A stretch of DNA of 64,000 nt from Noviherbaspirillum massiliense JC206 (GCF_000312045.1 NZ_HE978634.1:2202960-2266959); one strand, 5' to 3'. Counted from the first letter of the stretch, positions 50,516-58,912 are shown. Notes: a model not told the origin generated them from the sequence alone. Made by a program: numbers and translations.

Positions 50516-51508
50516 TCAGTTGGATCCGGCTTTCCCTTGCGGCTGCCAGAACACGTCCTTGACGCGGATCGGTTTCGGTATCAGCTTCTGGCGGAAGAAG
50601 GCATCTGCGATTCCCTGCTGTTCATCGCTCATCGCTGCAGTCAAAGGGCCGACCGGCGCGCGGGGGCGGCGACGGATATACACATCGATCGTTGCCGGAT
50701 CGAGGCCGGTACTGCCAGCGACGATCCGGACCGCCTCGGCATGGTTTTGCTGAACGAACAGGTCACTCCGGGTCAGCTCGTCAAACAAGATGCCAATGAT
50801 GTCCGGATGCAGGTTTGCGAAATCGCGGCTGGCAAGGTAGTAGCTGTGATTGCTGACCAGCCCCCTGCTCGTCGTCAGCACGCGCGGGTTCAGGCTTTTT
50901 TCAATTGCCGCCCAGTACGGATCCCAGATGGCCCATGCATCCACACTGCCCTGCTCGAATGCGGCACGCGCATCGGCCGGGGCGAGATAGACCGGGGTGA
51001 TGTCATTCCATTGCAGACCGGCCTGCTCGAGTGCTCACACGGTCAGATAGTGGGCGCTCGATCCCTTCTGCAAGGCCAGCTTCCTTCCCTTCAGGTCCGC
51101 CACGCTTCGCACGGGCGACGCTTGCCTCACAAGGATGGCGCTGTTGTCAGGCTTGGGCGGCTCCGCTCCGACATAGACCAGGTTGCTGCCTGCGGCTTGC
51201 GCAAAGATCGGCGGCGTGTCTCCGGTCATGCCGAAATCGATGCTACCGACTGATAAGGCCTCAAGCAGTTGCGGGCCGGCGGTGAATTCGAACCAGGCAA
51301 CTCTCACACCGGGCAAGCGTTGCTCCAGCGCCTTGCGCTGCTTCAGCAACGTGAGATTGACGGAACTCTTTTGAAAGCCGATCCGCAACTGCTTCGGCAA
51401 TTCATCCGCCGCAAAGCTCGGCCGGGCGGCAAGGATCAGGCAAGCCGTTACCACGATGCCCGCGGCAGCGACGGCGAGCGCTCTGCGCAAGGAGAATGAT
51501 GTATCCAT
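50516..51508 (-). pseudogene. ssuA: ssuA-like sulfonate-binding protein, interrupted by an in-frame TGA
   Basis: The frame encodes a 330-residue periplasmic binding protein with signal peptide (cleavage after ARPSFA). It stops at TGA, codon 158 (51037-51035), and then continues in the same frame to a proper end at 50516. Around the stop it reads HYLTV-stop-ALEQAG. The intact neighbouring copy reads HYLLV-Lys-ALEKAG. A single base change (CGA to TGA) would restore an Arg codon. No frameshift is present, so either a recent nonsense mutation or a sequencing error is likely. The truncated product would lack the second lobe of the fold. Confidence 0.85.
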
Positions 51509-51519
51509 GAGCGAGCCTT

Positions 51520-52500
51520 TTAGAGTGTTGCAGGCAGAACGGCGTCCTTGATGCTGATTTTTTTCGGAATCAGCTTCAGGCCGGCAAATACATCTGCGAT
51601 TTTCTGCTGCTCATGGATGACTTCCGCACTGACAGGCCGGATGCCATAGCTGTAGCGCTGGGCCGCCAGTTCCACAATTGCCGGCTCCAGCCCTATCTGC
51701 CCTGCGAGGATGGCGGCGACTTCCCTGTAGTTCTGGCGTCCCCAGTCATCGACCTTGGCGAGTTCCTCGATGATTGTCTGCAAAGTGGTCCGGTTCGCTT
51801 CCGCATACGGGCGCGCTGCGAGGTAGAACTGGTGATTGCTGACGAGCCCCTTGCCATCTACCACGATGCGCGCGCCGATCTGCCTTTCGGCTGCAGCCAG
51901 GAACGGATCCCAGATCACCCATGCATCCACGCTGCCGCGCTCGAAGGCGGCGCGGGCATCGGCCGGAGTCAGGAATACCGTATTGATGTCCTTGTAATCG
52001 ACCCCGGCCTTTTCCAGTGCCTTCACCAGGAGGTAATGCACATTCGATCCCTTGTTGAGCGCGACCTTTTTCCCCTTCAGGTCGGCGACGGTTTTCAGCG
52101 GCGATCCCTTCGGAACCACGATCGCCTCGCCCAGCGGTGCCGGCGGCTCATTCGCCACATACACCAGGTTGGCGCCTGCCGCCTGCGCAAAAATCGGCGG
52201 CGCCTCGCCCACCGTGCCGAAATCGATGCTGCCGACGTTCAGGCCTTCCAGCAGCTGCGGCCCCGCCGGAAATTCGATCCATTTCACCTCGATGCCTTGT
52301 TCGGCGAGGCGCCGGTCGAGCGTGCCGCGGCCCTTCAGGATGGTGAGCGTGCCGTATTTCTGATAACCGATGCGCAGCACCTTGCTTGCTTGCGCCCGGG
52401 AGATTCCCGGCCAGGCCGCAAGCATGGCTCCTCCTATCGCTGCGGACAGCAAGCCGAGTGTGCGTCGTCTGTCATTGCGCCTGTTGCTGAAGATGGTCAT
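51520..52500 (-). CDS. ssuA: Aliphatic sulfonate-binding protein
   Basis: A 326-residue periplasmic binding protein that delivers sulfonates to SsuBC. The N-terminus DRRRTLGLLSAAIGGAML resembles a twin-arginine type signal, and mature sequence starts about residue 37. The core has EFPAGPQLLEGLNVGSIDFG and PPIFAQAAGANLVYV. It lies 11 bases upstream of the broken paralogue and 111 bases downstream of ssuE, so it can supply the binding function alone. Confidence 0.93.
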   Translation of the reverse strand: MTIFSNRRNDRRRTLGLLSAAIGGAMLAAWPGISRAQASKVLRIGYQKYGTLTILKGRGTLDRRLAEQGIEVKWIEFPAGPQLLEGLNVGSIDFGTVGEAPPIFAQAAGANLVYVANEPPAPLGEAIVVPKGSPLKTVADLKGKKVALNKGSNVHYLLVKALEKAGVDYKDINTVFLTPADARAAFERGSVDAWVIWDPFLAAAERQIGARIVVDGKGLVSNHQFYLAARPYAEANRTTLQTIIEELAKVDDWGRQNYREVAAILAGQIGLEPAIVELAAQRYSYGIRPVSAEVIHEQQKIADVFAGLKLIPKKISIKDAVLPATL

Positions 52501-52611
52501 GGCTTTCCTTTTTGTGCTTTGAATTGAATAAAGAACTCCCGTCCGCTCCAGGGGAGCGGTTGTGGTGCGGCGACGGAACCGCCGGATTACATGGGTGAAG
52601 CTGCGGGCTTG

Positions 52612-53208
52612 CTATGCGTTACATCGCATGCGGAGAACGGAGGCCGATGCGGTCTCGGCCTGAGCGGAGGAGCGCTGGCTCAGGAGACTGGCGGACAAAT
52701 GCTCGACGCCTGTGGCAATGCGTTGCGCAATCGCGGGGTCGAGAGCCAATCCGTCGCCGGCGCTCCAGTTGACTTGCGCGTCGGTTGCGTAAATGCTCGG
52801 CAAGACATACCTTGCGCCGAGCGCCGACAGCACCGGGCGCAATGCGTAATCCAGCGCAAGCATGTGCGACTGGCTGCCGCCGGTCGCAAGCGGCAGCACG
52901 AGCTTCCCGGACAAGCCATCCTGCGGAAGAACGTCCAGAAATGCCTTGAGAATGCCGCTGTATGCCGCCTTGTACACCGGCGTGGACACTACCACCGCGT
53001 GTGCCTGTGCGACTTGCGCCTTCGCCGCCATGATCCCGGCATCGCCGAAATCCGCTTGCAGCAGCGCCCGGGCCGGCAAGTCGAGCACATGCAAGGCCTG
53101 ATGGCGGTGGCCCAGGGCGGCCAGCCTCTCGCCAACATAGTGCAGCAGCCGGGTCGAGCGGGACGGCGTCGAGGGACTGCCGGCCAGGAGAAGAATGGAG
53201 GTCATCAT
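52612..53208 (-). CDS. ssuE: NAD(P)H-dependent FMN reductase
   Basis: A 198-residue flavodoxin-fold reductase that supplies FMNH2 to SsuD. The start LLLAGSPSTPSRSTRLL is the FMN phosphate loop, and STPVYKAAYSGILKAFLDVLP is a diagnostic SsuE block. Two adjacent ATGs mark the start. It is 27 bases after sbp on the same strand. Confidence 0.94.
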   Translation of the reverse strand: MMTSILLLAGSPSTPSRSTRLLHYVGERLAALGHRHQALHVLDLPARALLQADFGDAGIMAAKAQVAQAHAVVVSTPVYKAAYSGILKAFLDVLPQDGLSGKLVLPLATGGSQSHMLALDYALRPVLSALGARYVLPSIYATDAQVNWSAGDGLALDPAIAQRIATGVEHLSASLLSQRSSAQAETASASVLRMRCNA

Positions 53209-53235
53209 TGTCCCCGTGATCGAGATACGGGCCGC

Positions 53236-54243
53236 TTACTTCCTGCCCGGCTCATAGATTTGATCGAAAGTGCCGCCGTCGGCAAAGTGAACTTTCTGGG
53301 CCTTGGTCCAGCCGCCGAACACGTCATCAATGGTGAACAGGGTCAGCTTCGGAAACTGCGATGCATATTTCTTCGCTTCCTTCTCGACGGTCGGACGGTA
53401 ATAGTTCTTCGCAATGATTTCCTGGGCTTCTTCGGTGTAGAGATACTGCAGATAGGCTTCCGCTACCTTGCGGGTGCCGCGCCTGTCGACCACCTTGTCG
53501 ACGACGGCGACCGGCGGTTCGGCCAGGATGCTCACCGGCGGCGTGACGACGTCGAACTTGTTCGGGCCGAGTTCCTTGATTGCCAGCAGGGCCTCGTTTT
53601 CCCAGGCAATCAGGACATCGCCGATGCCGCGTTCGACAAAGGTCGTGGTCGCGCCGCGGGCGCCGGAATCCAGCACGGGCACATTCCTGAAAAGCTTGCC
53701 GACGAAGTCGCGGGCACTTGCATCATTGCCGCCCGGCTGCTTGAGCGCATAGCCCCATGCCGCGAGATAGTTCCAGCGCGCGCCGCCCGAAGTCTTGGGG
53801 TTGGGGGTAATGACGGAGATGCCGGGCTTGGCCAGATCGCTCCAGTCCTTGATGCCCTTCGGATTGCCCTTGCGTACCAGGAAGACGATGGTCGACGAAT
53901 ACGGCGTGCTGTTGTTCGGCAGGCGCTTCTGCCATTCCTTCACCACCAGGCCGTGCTCGGCAACGGCATCAATATCGTAGGCCAGCGCGAGCGTCAATAC
54001 GTCTGCATTCAGTCCGTCGATCACGGTCCGGGCCTGCTTGCCCGATCCGCCATGCGACTGCCGGACGGTAACGTTATCCCCGCTCTTTGCCTTCCATTGC
54101 TTGGCGAACGCCTGGTTGATGTCCTGGTACAGCTCGCGCGTCGGGTCATACGACACGTTGAGCAGAGTGATGTCCGCAGCGTATGCCGATTGCGCCAGCA
54201 ATGCGATGGCAGCGGCGGCCTGCAGGAATAACTTCGAAAACAT
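53236..54243 (-). CDS. sbp: Sulfate-binding protein
   Basis: A 335-residue periplasmic receptor for the CysTWA importer. The signal peptide ends at QSAYA (about residue 22). The mature start is [38 protein letters not shown] contains the oxyanion-binding loop. It is the first gene of the sulfur block, with AAGGAG nine bases before the ATG. Upstream is a 500-base gene-poor region. Confidence 0.95.
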   Translation of the reverse strand: MFSKLFLQAAAAIALLAQSAYAADITLLNVSYDPTRELYQDINQAFAKQWKAKSGDNVTVRQSHGGSGKQARTVIDGLNADVLTLALAYDIDAVAEHGLVVKEWQKRLPNNSTPYSSTIVFLVRKGNPKGIKDWSDLAKPGISVITPNPKTSGGARWNYLAAWGYALKQPGGNDASARDFVGKLFRNVPVLDSGARGATTTFVERGIGDVLIAWENEALLAIKELGPNKFDVVTPPVSILAEPPVAVVDKVVDRRGTRKVAEAYLQYLYTEEAQEIIAKNYYRPTVEKEAKKYASQFPKLTLFTIDDVFGGWTKAQKVHFADGGTFDQIYEPGRK

Positions 54244-54303
54244 CTGACTTCTCCTTCATGGTGGTTCGTTTCGGAGTCGACAGACTAAACAGCTGGCAAA
54301 AAA

Positions 54304-54333
54304 ATAAGAACGAATACTTTTGCCGCGTCTTAT
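54304..54333 (-). promoter_or_regulatory. Dyad upstream of sbp
   Basis: ATAAGAACG (54304-54312) and CGTCTTAT (54326-54333) form an imperfect inverted repeat in an AT-rich stretch 60-90 bases before the sbp start. Candidate operator for CysB or another regulator; inferred from position only. Confidence 0.3.
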
Positions 54334-54475
54334 GAGGATTGCGAATATGGCTTGTGGACGGCGTCCGGGGAGGCACGCCTCTGACGCCCGGCTTACTCAC
54401 AATTCTTGTGGTCAATTCTGTGGATAAGCTGGGGCAAGATTTCTCAAGTTCATGATCTTGTTGGAAATTTTTCCC

Positions 54476-54489
54476 TTGATCATAATCAA
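54476..54489. promoter_or_regulatory. Perfect FNR/Anr-type box
   Basis: TTGAT-CATA-ATCAA matches the FNR/CRP-family consensus TTGATNNNNATCAA exactly. It lies 233 bases before sbp and 255 bases before the small membrane protein gene, with no obvious -10 at the correct distance on either side. Confidence 0.5.
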
Positions 54490-54743
54490 GGCAGGACTGG
54501 AGAACCGCGCTGCCATCTTCGTTGAGCGTCGTACATTCTTGTTCGGGAAGGTGCTCGAGCCAGAATGGCATTTCATTGCGATTAGACATCCAGTCCCGCT
54601 ATGCGTACACTTTCCCGATATTGCGTAGCGGCATCGATGACCTCAACCAGACAAAACAAGGACTTGTCGGATCCACGTTCTGTTTTGCCCGGGATTGAAA
54701 GCGATGCGCTTTTTTATCAATTCAATCGGCAACGCACAGCGTC

Positions 54744-55142
54744 ATGAACATGTGGTTTTTCATTGCTGCGGTGGCCTGGATTGCCCTGTGCATCCCGGCA
54801 GCCCGCGAAGTGTGGCGCAGGTATAACTGGGGACGGGTCAACGCCGTCGTGATAGGCCATCCGCCCCAGCGAGATGACTCGGACCATGGCGCTCTGCTGA
54901 TCGCCTTCCATGAAGCACGGAACAATGCCTTGATCCATACCTATCTTCATAGCCGCAATCCCCGGGTGGTGCTGCAGGGGCGCTGGCCCCTCAAATGCGC
55001 GGTGGAAGTCTTCTACAATCCCCTGTCCCCGACCGTAGTGGCCTGGCCACGCAGCCCGAGATTCATCGCGCTGTGCTGCAGCGTTTTTTCAGTCCCGATT
55101 CTGACGGGACTGCTCGCATGGCTCTGGCACGCTTTGCACTAA
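54744..55142 (+). CDS. Hypothetical membrane protein with two terminal helices
   Basis: A 132-residue protein with a hydrophobic helix at residues 3-20 and another at 107-130. Between them is a soluble segment with basic and aromatic residues (WGRVNAVVIGH, VEVFYNPLSPTVV). The layout recalls DUF3592-type proteins, but I do not claim membership. The ATG at 54744 has no clear ribosome binding site. Codon use looks native. No function can be assigned. Confidence 0.6.
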   Translation: MNMWFFIAAVAWIALCIPAAREVWRRYNWGRVNAVVIGHPPQRDDSDHGALLIAFHEARNNALIHTYLHSRNPRVVLQGRWPLKCAVEVFYNPLSPTVVAWPRSPRFIALCCSVFSVPILTGLLAWLWHALH

Positions 55143-55183
55143 AGCTGACAATCGCCCGCCGCTTCCTCCTGATCTCTTCAGGC

Positions 55184-55216
55184 AAAAAAAAGCCCGCGAT
55201 GCTTTCGCTGGCGGGC
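55184..55216 (-). terminator. Strong intrinsic terminator without an annotated gene
   Basis: On the minus strand GCCCGC (55216-55211), a 13-base loop containing a GC-GAAA-GC mini-stem, GCGGGC (55197-55192), then eight T. The neighbouring plus-strand gene does not need it, since there is no T tract on that strand. Confidence 0.8.
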
Positions 55217-55290
55217 ACAAACCAATCTCGAGAAGAGTTGGAGGAGACAGAAAAAATATATCTCTTCTCAATTCATAATTCCGCTTTCAT
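55184..55290 (-). ncRNA. Candidate trans-acting small RNA with anti-Shine-Dalgarno loop
   Basis: A promoter-like pair (TTGGTA and TGTTAT, spacing 17) and the terminator at 55184-55216 bracket about 107 bases without a convincing open frame. The first half forms GAGAAGAG/CTCTTCTC (55269-55262 and 55237-55230), an 8-base stem. Its 24-base loop contains TCTCCTCC, complementary to Shine-Dalgarno sequences. A 5' hairpin with a C/U-rich loop plus a Rho-independent tail is a common small-RNA design. Expression is inferred. Confidence 0.55.
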
Positions 55291-55296
55291 TTGGTA

Positions 55297-55325
55297 ATAA
55301 CAGCTATCAGTTAATTTAATACCAA
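55297..55325 (-). promoter_or_regulatory. Candidate promoter of the small RNA
   Basis: Minus-strand -35 TTGGTA (55325-55320) and -10 TGTTAT (55302-55297), each four of six matches, with exactly 17 bases between. Predicted start near 55290. Confidence 0.5.
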
Positions 55326-55588
55326 TAGTTGCAATGCCGGTGCTTGCCCACCGCCTCGGCCTTTCCGCTTCCTCGGCCGATCCTTATCAAGAAAAACACA
55401 GTTTTCATCCGGTTGAAGCCTTGGCGCCCCGCCGCTCGACTCCTCATTGAACTGCACTTCCCGCATTTGCAAAAGAACAAACCGCACACTGAATATGTCT
55501 ACGCTCTTTTCTCTGCGCGTCATTGCATGCTTTGCACACCATGCAAGCGCTGCAAATTCTCACGATTTCCCTCTCGGAAAGGAGCACC
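55326..55588. promoter_or_regulatory. Upstream region of the FMN reductase with a perfect dyad
   Basis: No convincing gene here. TTGCATG (55523-55529) and CATGCAA (55540-55546) form a perfect inverted repeat with 10 bases between, about 45 bases before the reductase start. It may be an operator. Confidence 0.35.
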
Positions 55589-56155
55589 ATGAGTTCACCG
55601 AAAAATGTTGCCGTCCTTGTCGGCAGCCTGCGCAAGGAATCGCTGAATCGCAAGATGGCCAATGCCCTGATCGCCATGGCGCCGCCATCACTCAAGCTCG
55701 GGATCATGGAGATCGGCCAGCTGCCCTTGTTCAACCAGGATTTCGAAGCCGATCCGCCGCAAGTCATCCGGGATTTCAAGCAGCAGCTGGAAGCAGCCGA
55801 CGCCGTGTTGTTCATCACGCCGGAATACAACCGCTCGATCCCCGGGGCATTGAAAAATGCGATCGATGTGGGCTCACGCCCTTATGGAAAAAGCTCCTGG
55901 AACGGCAAGCCAGGCGCCGTGATCAGCCTGTCGCCGGGCGCCATCGGCGGCTTCGGCGCGAACCATCACTTGCGCCAGTGCCTGGTCTTCCTGAATGTTC
56001 CTGCCATGCAGCAGCCTGAGGCCTATATCGGCAAGGCGGCGAACCTGTTCGATGAAAAAGGCGCGATCGCGAATGAATCCACCCGTGAATTCATGCAGAA
56101 ATTCCTGCAGGCCTTCGAACAGTGGATCGACCGGAATTTGCCACAGAAGCAATGA
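55589..56155 (+). CDS. NADPH-dependent FMN reductase family protein
   Basis: A 188-residue flavodoxin-like reductase of the ChrR/azoreductase-like group. The FMN loop is GSLRKESLNRKMAN, and TPEYNRSIPGALKNAIDVGSR is the diagnostic block, followed by GAIGGFGANHHLRQ. It reduces quinones, chromate or azo dyes in relatives. I chose the ATG at 55589 because AAGGAG stands six bases before it; the longer frame upstream is not conserved-looking. It is convergent with dgkA. Confidence 0.88.
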   Translation: MSSPKNVAVLVGSLRKESLNRKMANALIAMAPPSLKLGIMEIGQLPLFNQDFEADPPQVIRDFKQQLEAADAVLFITPEYNRSIPGALKNAIDVGSRPYGKSSWNGKPGAVISLSPGAIGGFGANHHLRQCLVFLNVPAMQQPEAYIGKAANLFDEKGAIANESTREFMQKFLQAFEQWIDRNLPQKQ

Positions 56156-56206
56156 GGACGGCTGCGCGGAAGACCCCACGCAGCCCTTCAACTGCAGGGA
56201 CGTGCC

Positions 56207-56605
56207 CTACCCCAGGAACAAGGGCAGCACGATGACGGCCCAGCTTGCCGCGGCAAGCAACAGCGCCAGGCATACGGCGGCACTGCCGAAATCCTTGGCA
56301 TTTTTCGATAGCGGATGGCGCTCGAAGGAGATGCGGTCCACGACGGCTTCGATTGCAGAATTGATCAGTTCAACAATCAGCACCAATACCAGGACGCCGA
56401 TCAGGACCAGCTTGTGCACTGCCGGCACCGGCAGCAGCAAGGCGACGATCGCTGCCGGTATCGCCAGCATCAGTTCCTGGCGAAACGCATGCTCGCTCCG
56501 CCATGCCGACTTGAAGCCTTCCATGGAATAGAAAAAAGCGGAGTAAATCCGTTTTACTCCGCTTTTGCTCTTGAATTCGCTGACTTGGGTTTCGTGCTCA
56601 GTCAT
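56207..56605 (-). CDS. dgkA: Diacylglycerol kinase
   Basis: A 132-residue inner-membrane enzyme that phosphorylates diacylglycerol for phospholipid recycling. It has three helices, the catalytic block VELINSAIEAVVDRIS and the HPLSKNAKDFGSAAV loop. Its N-terminus is about 10 residues longer than E. coli DgkA. The start overlaps the lutB stop (ATGA), so it is translationally coupled to the lut genes. A terminator-like hairpin lies inside its codons 14-24. Confidence 0.94.
   Translation of the reverse strand: MTEHETQVSEFKSKSGVKRIYSAFFYSMEGFKSAWRSEHAFRQELMLAIPAAIVALLLPVPAVHKLVLIGVLVLVLIVELINSAIEAVVDRISFERHPLSKNAKDFGSAAVCLALLLAAASWAVIVLPLFLG
56532..56566 (-). terminator. Terminator-like hairpin inside the dgkA coding region
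   Basis: On the minus strand AAAAGCGGAGTAAA (56566-56553), loop ACGGA, TTTACTCCGCTTTT (56547-56534) and two more T give a perfect 14-base stem with a T run. It begins 37 bases downstream of the lutB stop, exactly where a lut terminator would be expected, yet it encodes dgkA residues. Confidence 0.7.
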
Positions 56606-58008
56606 TTTCGTTGTCGATAAAGTTCACGGAAGGTCTTGCCGGTCGGCGCAGGCATGTCCCGGTAATCGGTCCATCCACCACCGAACGGCAGCTTCGCGAT
56701 CAGCTTCCTGCTACCCCCCATCGCCCGCAGAATACGCACACCCATTCCCGTGGCCAGCCGGTACAGTGTCGGTCGTTTGGCGAGAAAGGCCCACGCTGCC
56801 AGGCCCAGGCGCTCGCTTGCAGGACGCAGATGCTTCTCGACCTGCTTCTCGCGCAGTTTGCGCAGCAAGTCCGGCAGCGGGATTTTAACAGGGCATACCA
56901 CGTGGCATTCGCCGCACAGGGTTGAAGCCTGCGGCAGGTCGAGCGCATTTTCGACACCGACATACGATGGCGTAAGCACGCTGCCCATCGGCCCGGGATA
57001 GACCCAGCCATAGCTGTGGCCACCGATCTTCTGGTACACAGGGCAATGGTTCATGCATGCACCGCAGCGGATGCAACGGAGCATGTCCTGGAATTCGCTG
57101 CCGACCAGGCTGGTACGGCCAGCGTCCACCAGCACGAAATACATTGCTTCCGGGCCGTCGAGATCGCCCGGACGTTTCGGTCCCGTCAGCAGCGACACGT
57201 AGTTGGAAATCGACTGACCGGTGGCCGAGCGCGGCAACAGCCGCATGACCGTCGCGAAATCCTCGAGCGTCGGCAAGACTTTCTCGATACCGGTCACTAC
57301 CACATGCACCTTGGGGGGCATCACGGTGCACATGCCCTCGTTGCCTTCGTTGGTGACGACGGCCACCGATCCGGTTTCGGCGATGATGAAATTGCCGCCG
57401 GTAATACCCATGTCCGCCGACAGGAATTGCGGGCGCAGCATCTCGCGCGCCTCATGCGTCATCTCCGGAATGTCAGTCAGGCGTGGCCGCTGGTGTACGC
57501 GCGCAAACAGGTCGGAGATTTCTTCCTTGTCCTTGTGGACCACGGGCGCGATGATGTGGGACGGCGCCTCGTTGTTGTTGATCTGCAGGATGTACTCGCC
57601 GAGGTCCGTTTCGACGACTTGCACGCCGGTCGCTTCCAGCGCCTTGTTGAGCGCCATCTCTTCCGACACCATCGACTTCGACTTGATGGCTTTTCTGACC
57701 TGGTGCTTTTTTGCGATTTCCACCACCAGGCGAGACGCATCTTCAGCGGTCTCGGCATACAGCACGGTGGCGCCGCGCCGGGTCGCCTCCTTCTCGAAGG
57801 TATCCAGCCAGACATCGAGATTCTCGATCGCGCGCATGCGGCGCTCGATCGCGGCGTCGCGCGTGCCTTCGAAGTCATCGAGCTCGGTGATGGCCGAAGC
57901 GCGCCCCGACACGAACTTGGAGGAAAGCTTTTTCAGGTTTTGCTGCAGGCGCTGGTCTGCCAGCTTTTGCCCGGAGCGCGCCTTGAAATGCATGGACTGA
58001 ACTTGCAT
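56602..58008 (-). CDS. lutB: Lactate utilization iron-sulfur protein LutB (LldF)
   Basis: A 468-residue subunit of the LutABC L-lactate oxidation complex. It has an N-terminal LUD domain (about 70-300). Two ferredoxin-type clusters follow, CIRCGACMNHCPVYQ near 310 and CGECHVVCPVKIP near 360. The start overlaps the lutA stop (ATGA-type). The expected lutC does not follow; dgkA does. Confidence 0.94.
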   Translation of the reverse strand: MQVQSMHFKARSGQKLADQRLQQNLKKLSSKFVSGRASAITELDDFEGTRDAAIERRMRAIENLDVWLDTFEKEATRRGATVLYAETAEDASRLVVEIAKKHQVRKAIKSKSMVSEEMALNKALEATGVQVVETDLGEYILQINNNEAPSHIIAPVVHKDKEEISDLFARVHQRPRLTDIPEMTHEAREMLRPQFLSADMGITGGNFIIAETGSVAVVTNEGNEGMCTVMPPKVHVVVTGIEKVLPTLEDFATVMRLLPRSATGQSISNYVSLLTGPKRPGDLDGPEAMYFVLVDAGRTSLVGSEFQDMLRCIRCGACMNHCPVYQKIGGHSYGWVYPGPMGSVLTPSYVGVENALDLPQASTLCGECHVVCPVKIPLPDLLRKLREKQVEKHLRPASERLGLAAWAFLAKRPTLYRLATGMGVRILRAMGGSRKLIAKLPFGGGWTDYRDMPAPTGKTFRELYRQRK

Positions 58009-58745
58009 CAGACGTCTCCTGCCAATACTTGTGCCACATGCAGCACGCGCGTCTTGTCATCGCCGGTGCGGCGCAGTCTGCCTTCGATATTGAGGATGCA
58101 TCCCAGGTCGCCGAGCACGACGGCATCGGCGCCGGACGCATGGATGTTCGCGCATTTTTCATCGGCAATTGCCGTCGAGATGTCGCCATACTTCACGGCG
58201 AACGTGCCGCCAAAGCCGCAGCAGGCACGGCTGTCCTTCATCTCCTTCAATTCCACACCGGGGACCTTCTTCAGCAATGCGCGCGGCTGCGCTTGCACGC
58301 CCAGTTCACGCAAGCCGGAGCAGGAATCGTGATAAGTGATGCAGCCTTGGAATCCGCCCTTTTCCGGAAGTGGCAGTTTGTCCAGCTTCACCACGTTCTG
58401 CAGGAAGTCGGTCAGTTCATAGACGCGCGGCGCCATGCGCTCCATCCGCGCCAGCCAGGACGGGGAATCCGAGAACAGGTCGGTGTAATGGGTTTTCACC
58501 GTTCCGCCGCAGGAGCCGGAGGGAATGACGATATAGTCAAAGCCTTCGAACTCGCTGACGAATTTTTCGGCAAGCGCGCGCGCCGCCTTGCGATCGCCCG
58601 AACTGTATGCGGGCTGGCCGCAGCAGGTCTGAGTTTCCGGAACGATCACTTCGCAGCCGGCGGCTTCCAGCAGTTTCAAAGCTGAAAACCCGATTTCCGG
58701 CCGCATCATGTCTACCAGGCAGGTAACAAATAATCCGACACGCAT
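58008..58745 (-). CDS. lutA: Lactate utilization protein LutA (LldE), CCG-domain
   Basis: A 245-residue protein with two CCG cysteine-rich domains: TCCGQPAYSSG near residue 41 and ACCGFGGTFAVKYGD near 177. These bind Fe-S or heterodisulfide-like centres. It is the first gene of the lut run and divergent from the IclR regulator. Confidence 0.94.
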   Translation of the reverse strand: MRVGLFVTCLVDMMRPEIGFSALKLLEAAGCEVIVPETQTCCGQPAYSSGDRKAARALAEKFVSEFEGFDYIVIPSGSCGGTVKTHYTDLFSDSPSWLARMERMAPRVYELTDFLQNVVKLDKLPLPEKGGFQGCITYHDSCSGLRELGVQAQPRALLKKVPGVELKEMKDSRACCGFGGTFAVKYGDISTAIADEKCANIHASGADAVVLGDLGCILNIEGRLRRTGDDKTRVLHVAQVLAGDV

Positions 58746-58773
58746 GCTTGATTCCTGATCATAGAGAGTCGTT

Positions 58774-58802
58774 ATTATGATGCGCCCAACGTCTCATGGG
58801 AC
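58774..58802 (-). promoter_or_regulatory. lutA promoter with candidate IclR operator
   Basis: A -10-like CATAAT (minus strand, 58779-58774) lies about 12 bases downstream of a near-perfect 12-base palindrome GTCTCATGGGAC at 58791-58802. The palindrome would overlap the -35 region, a place where a repressor could act. Confidence 0.35.
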
Positions 58803-58912
58803 CAATGCTTGGGATGAAATAATTTGCCGAAAACACGCAAATTTCTTTACAACTCTTTTTGATTTTTTCACAATGTGGTATAAATAAGCTATTGCAACGC
58901 ACCAATTTCAGC

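Noticed and set aside
51035..51037. TGA in ssuA as selenocysteine codon
   Set aside because: The paralogue has Lys here, the site is not catalytic and no SECIS-like hairpin follows the codon.
54146..54589. 147-codon frame upstream of and overlapping sbp
   Set aside because: It runs into the sbp start in another frame, spans the FNR-like box and the AT-rich sbp promoter, and its second half looks random. The first 45 residues look more protein-like, so a tiny gene cannot be fully excluded.
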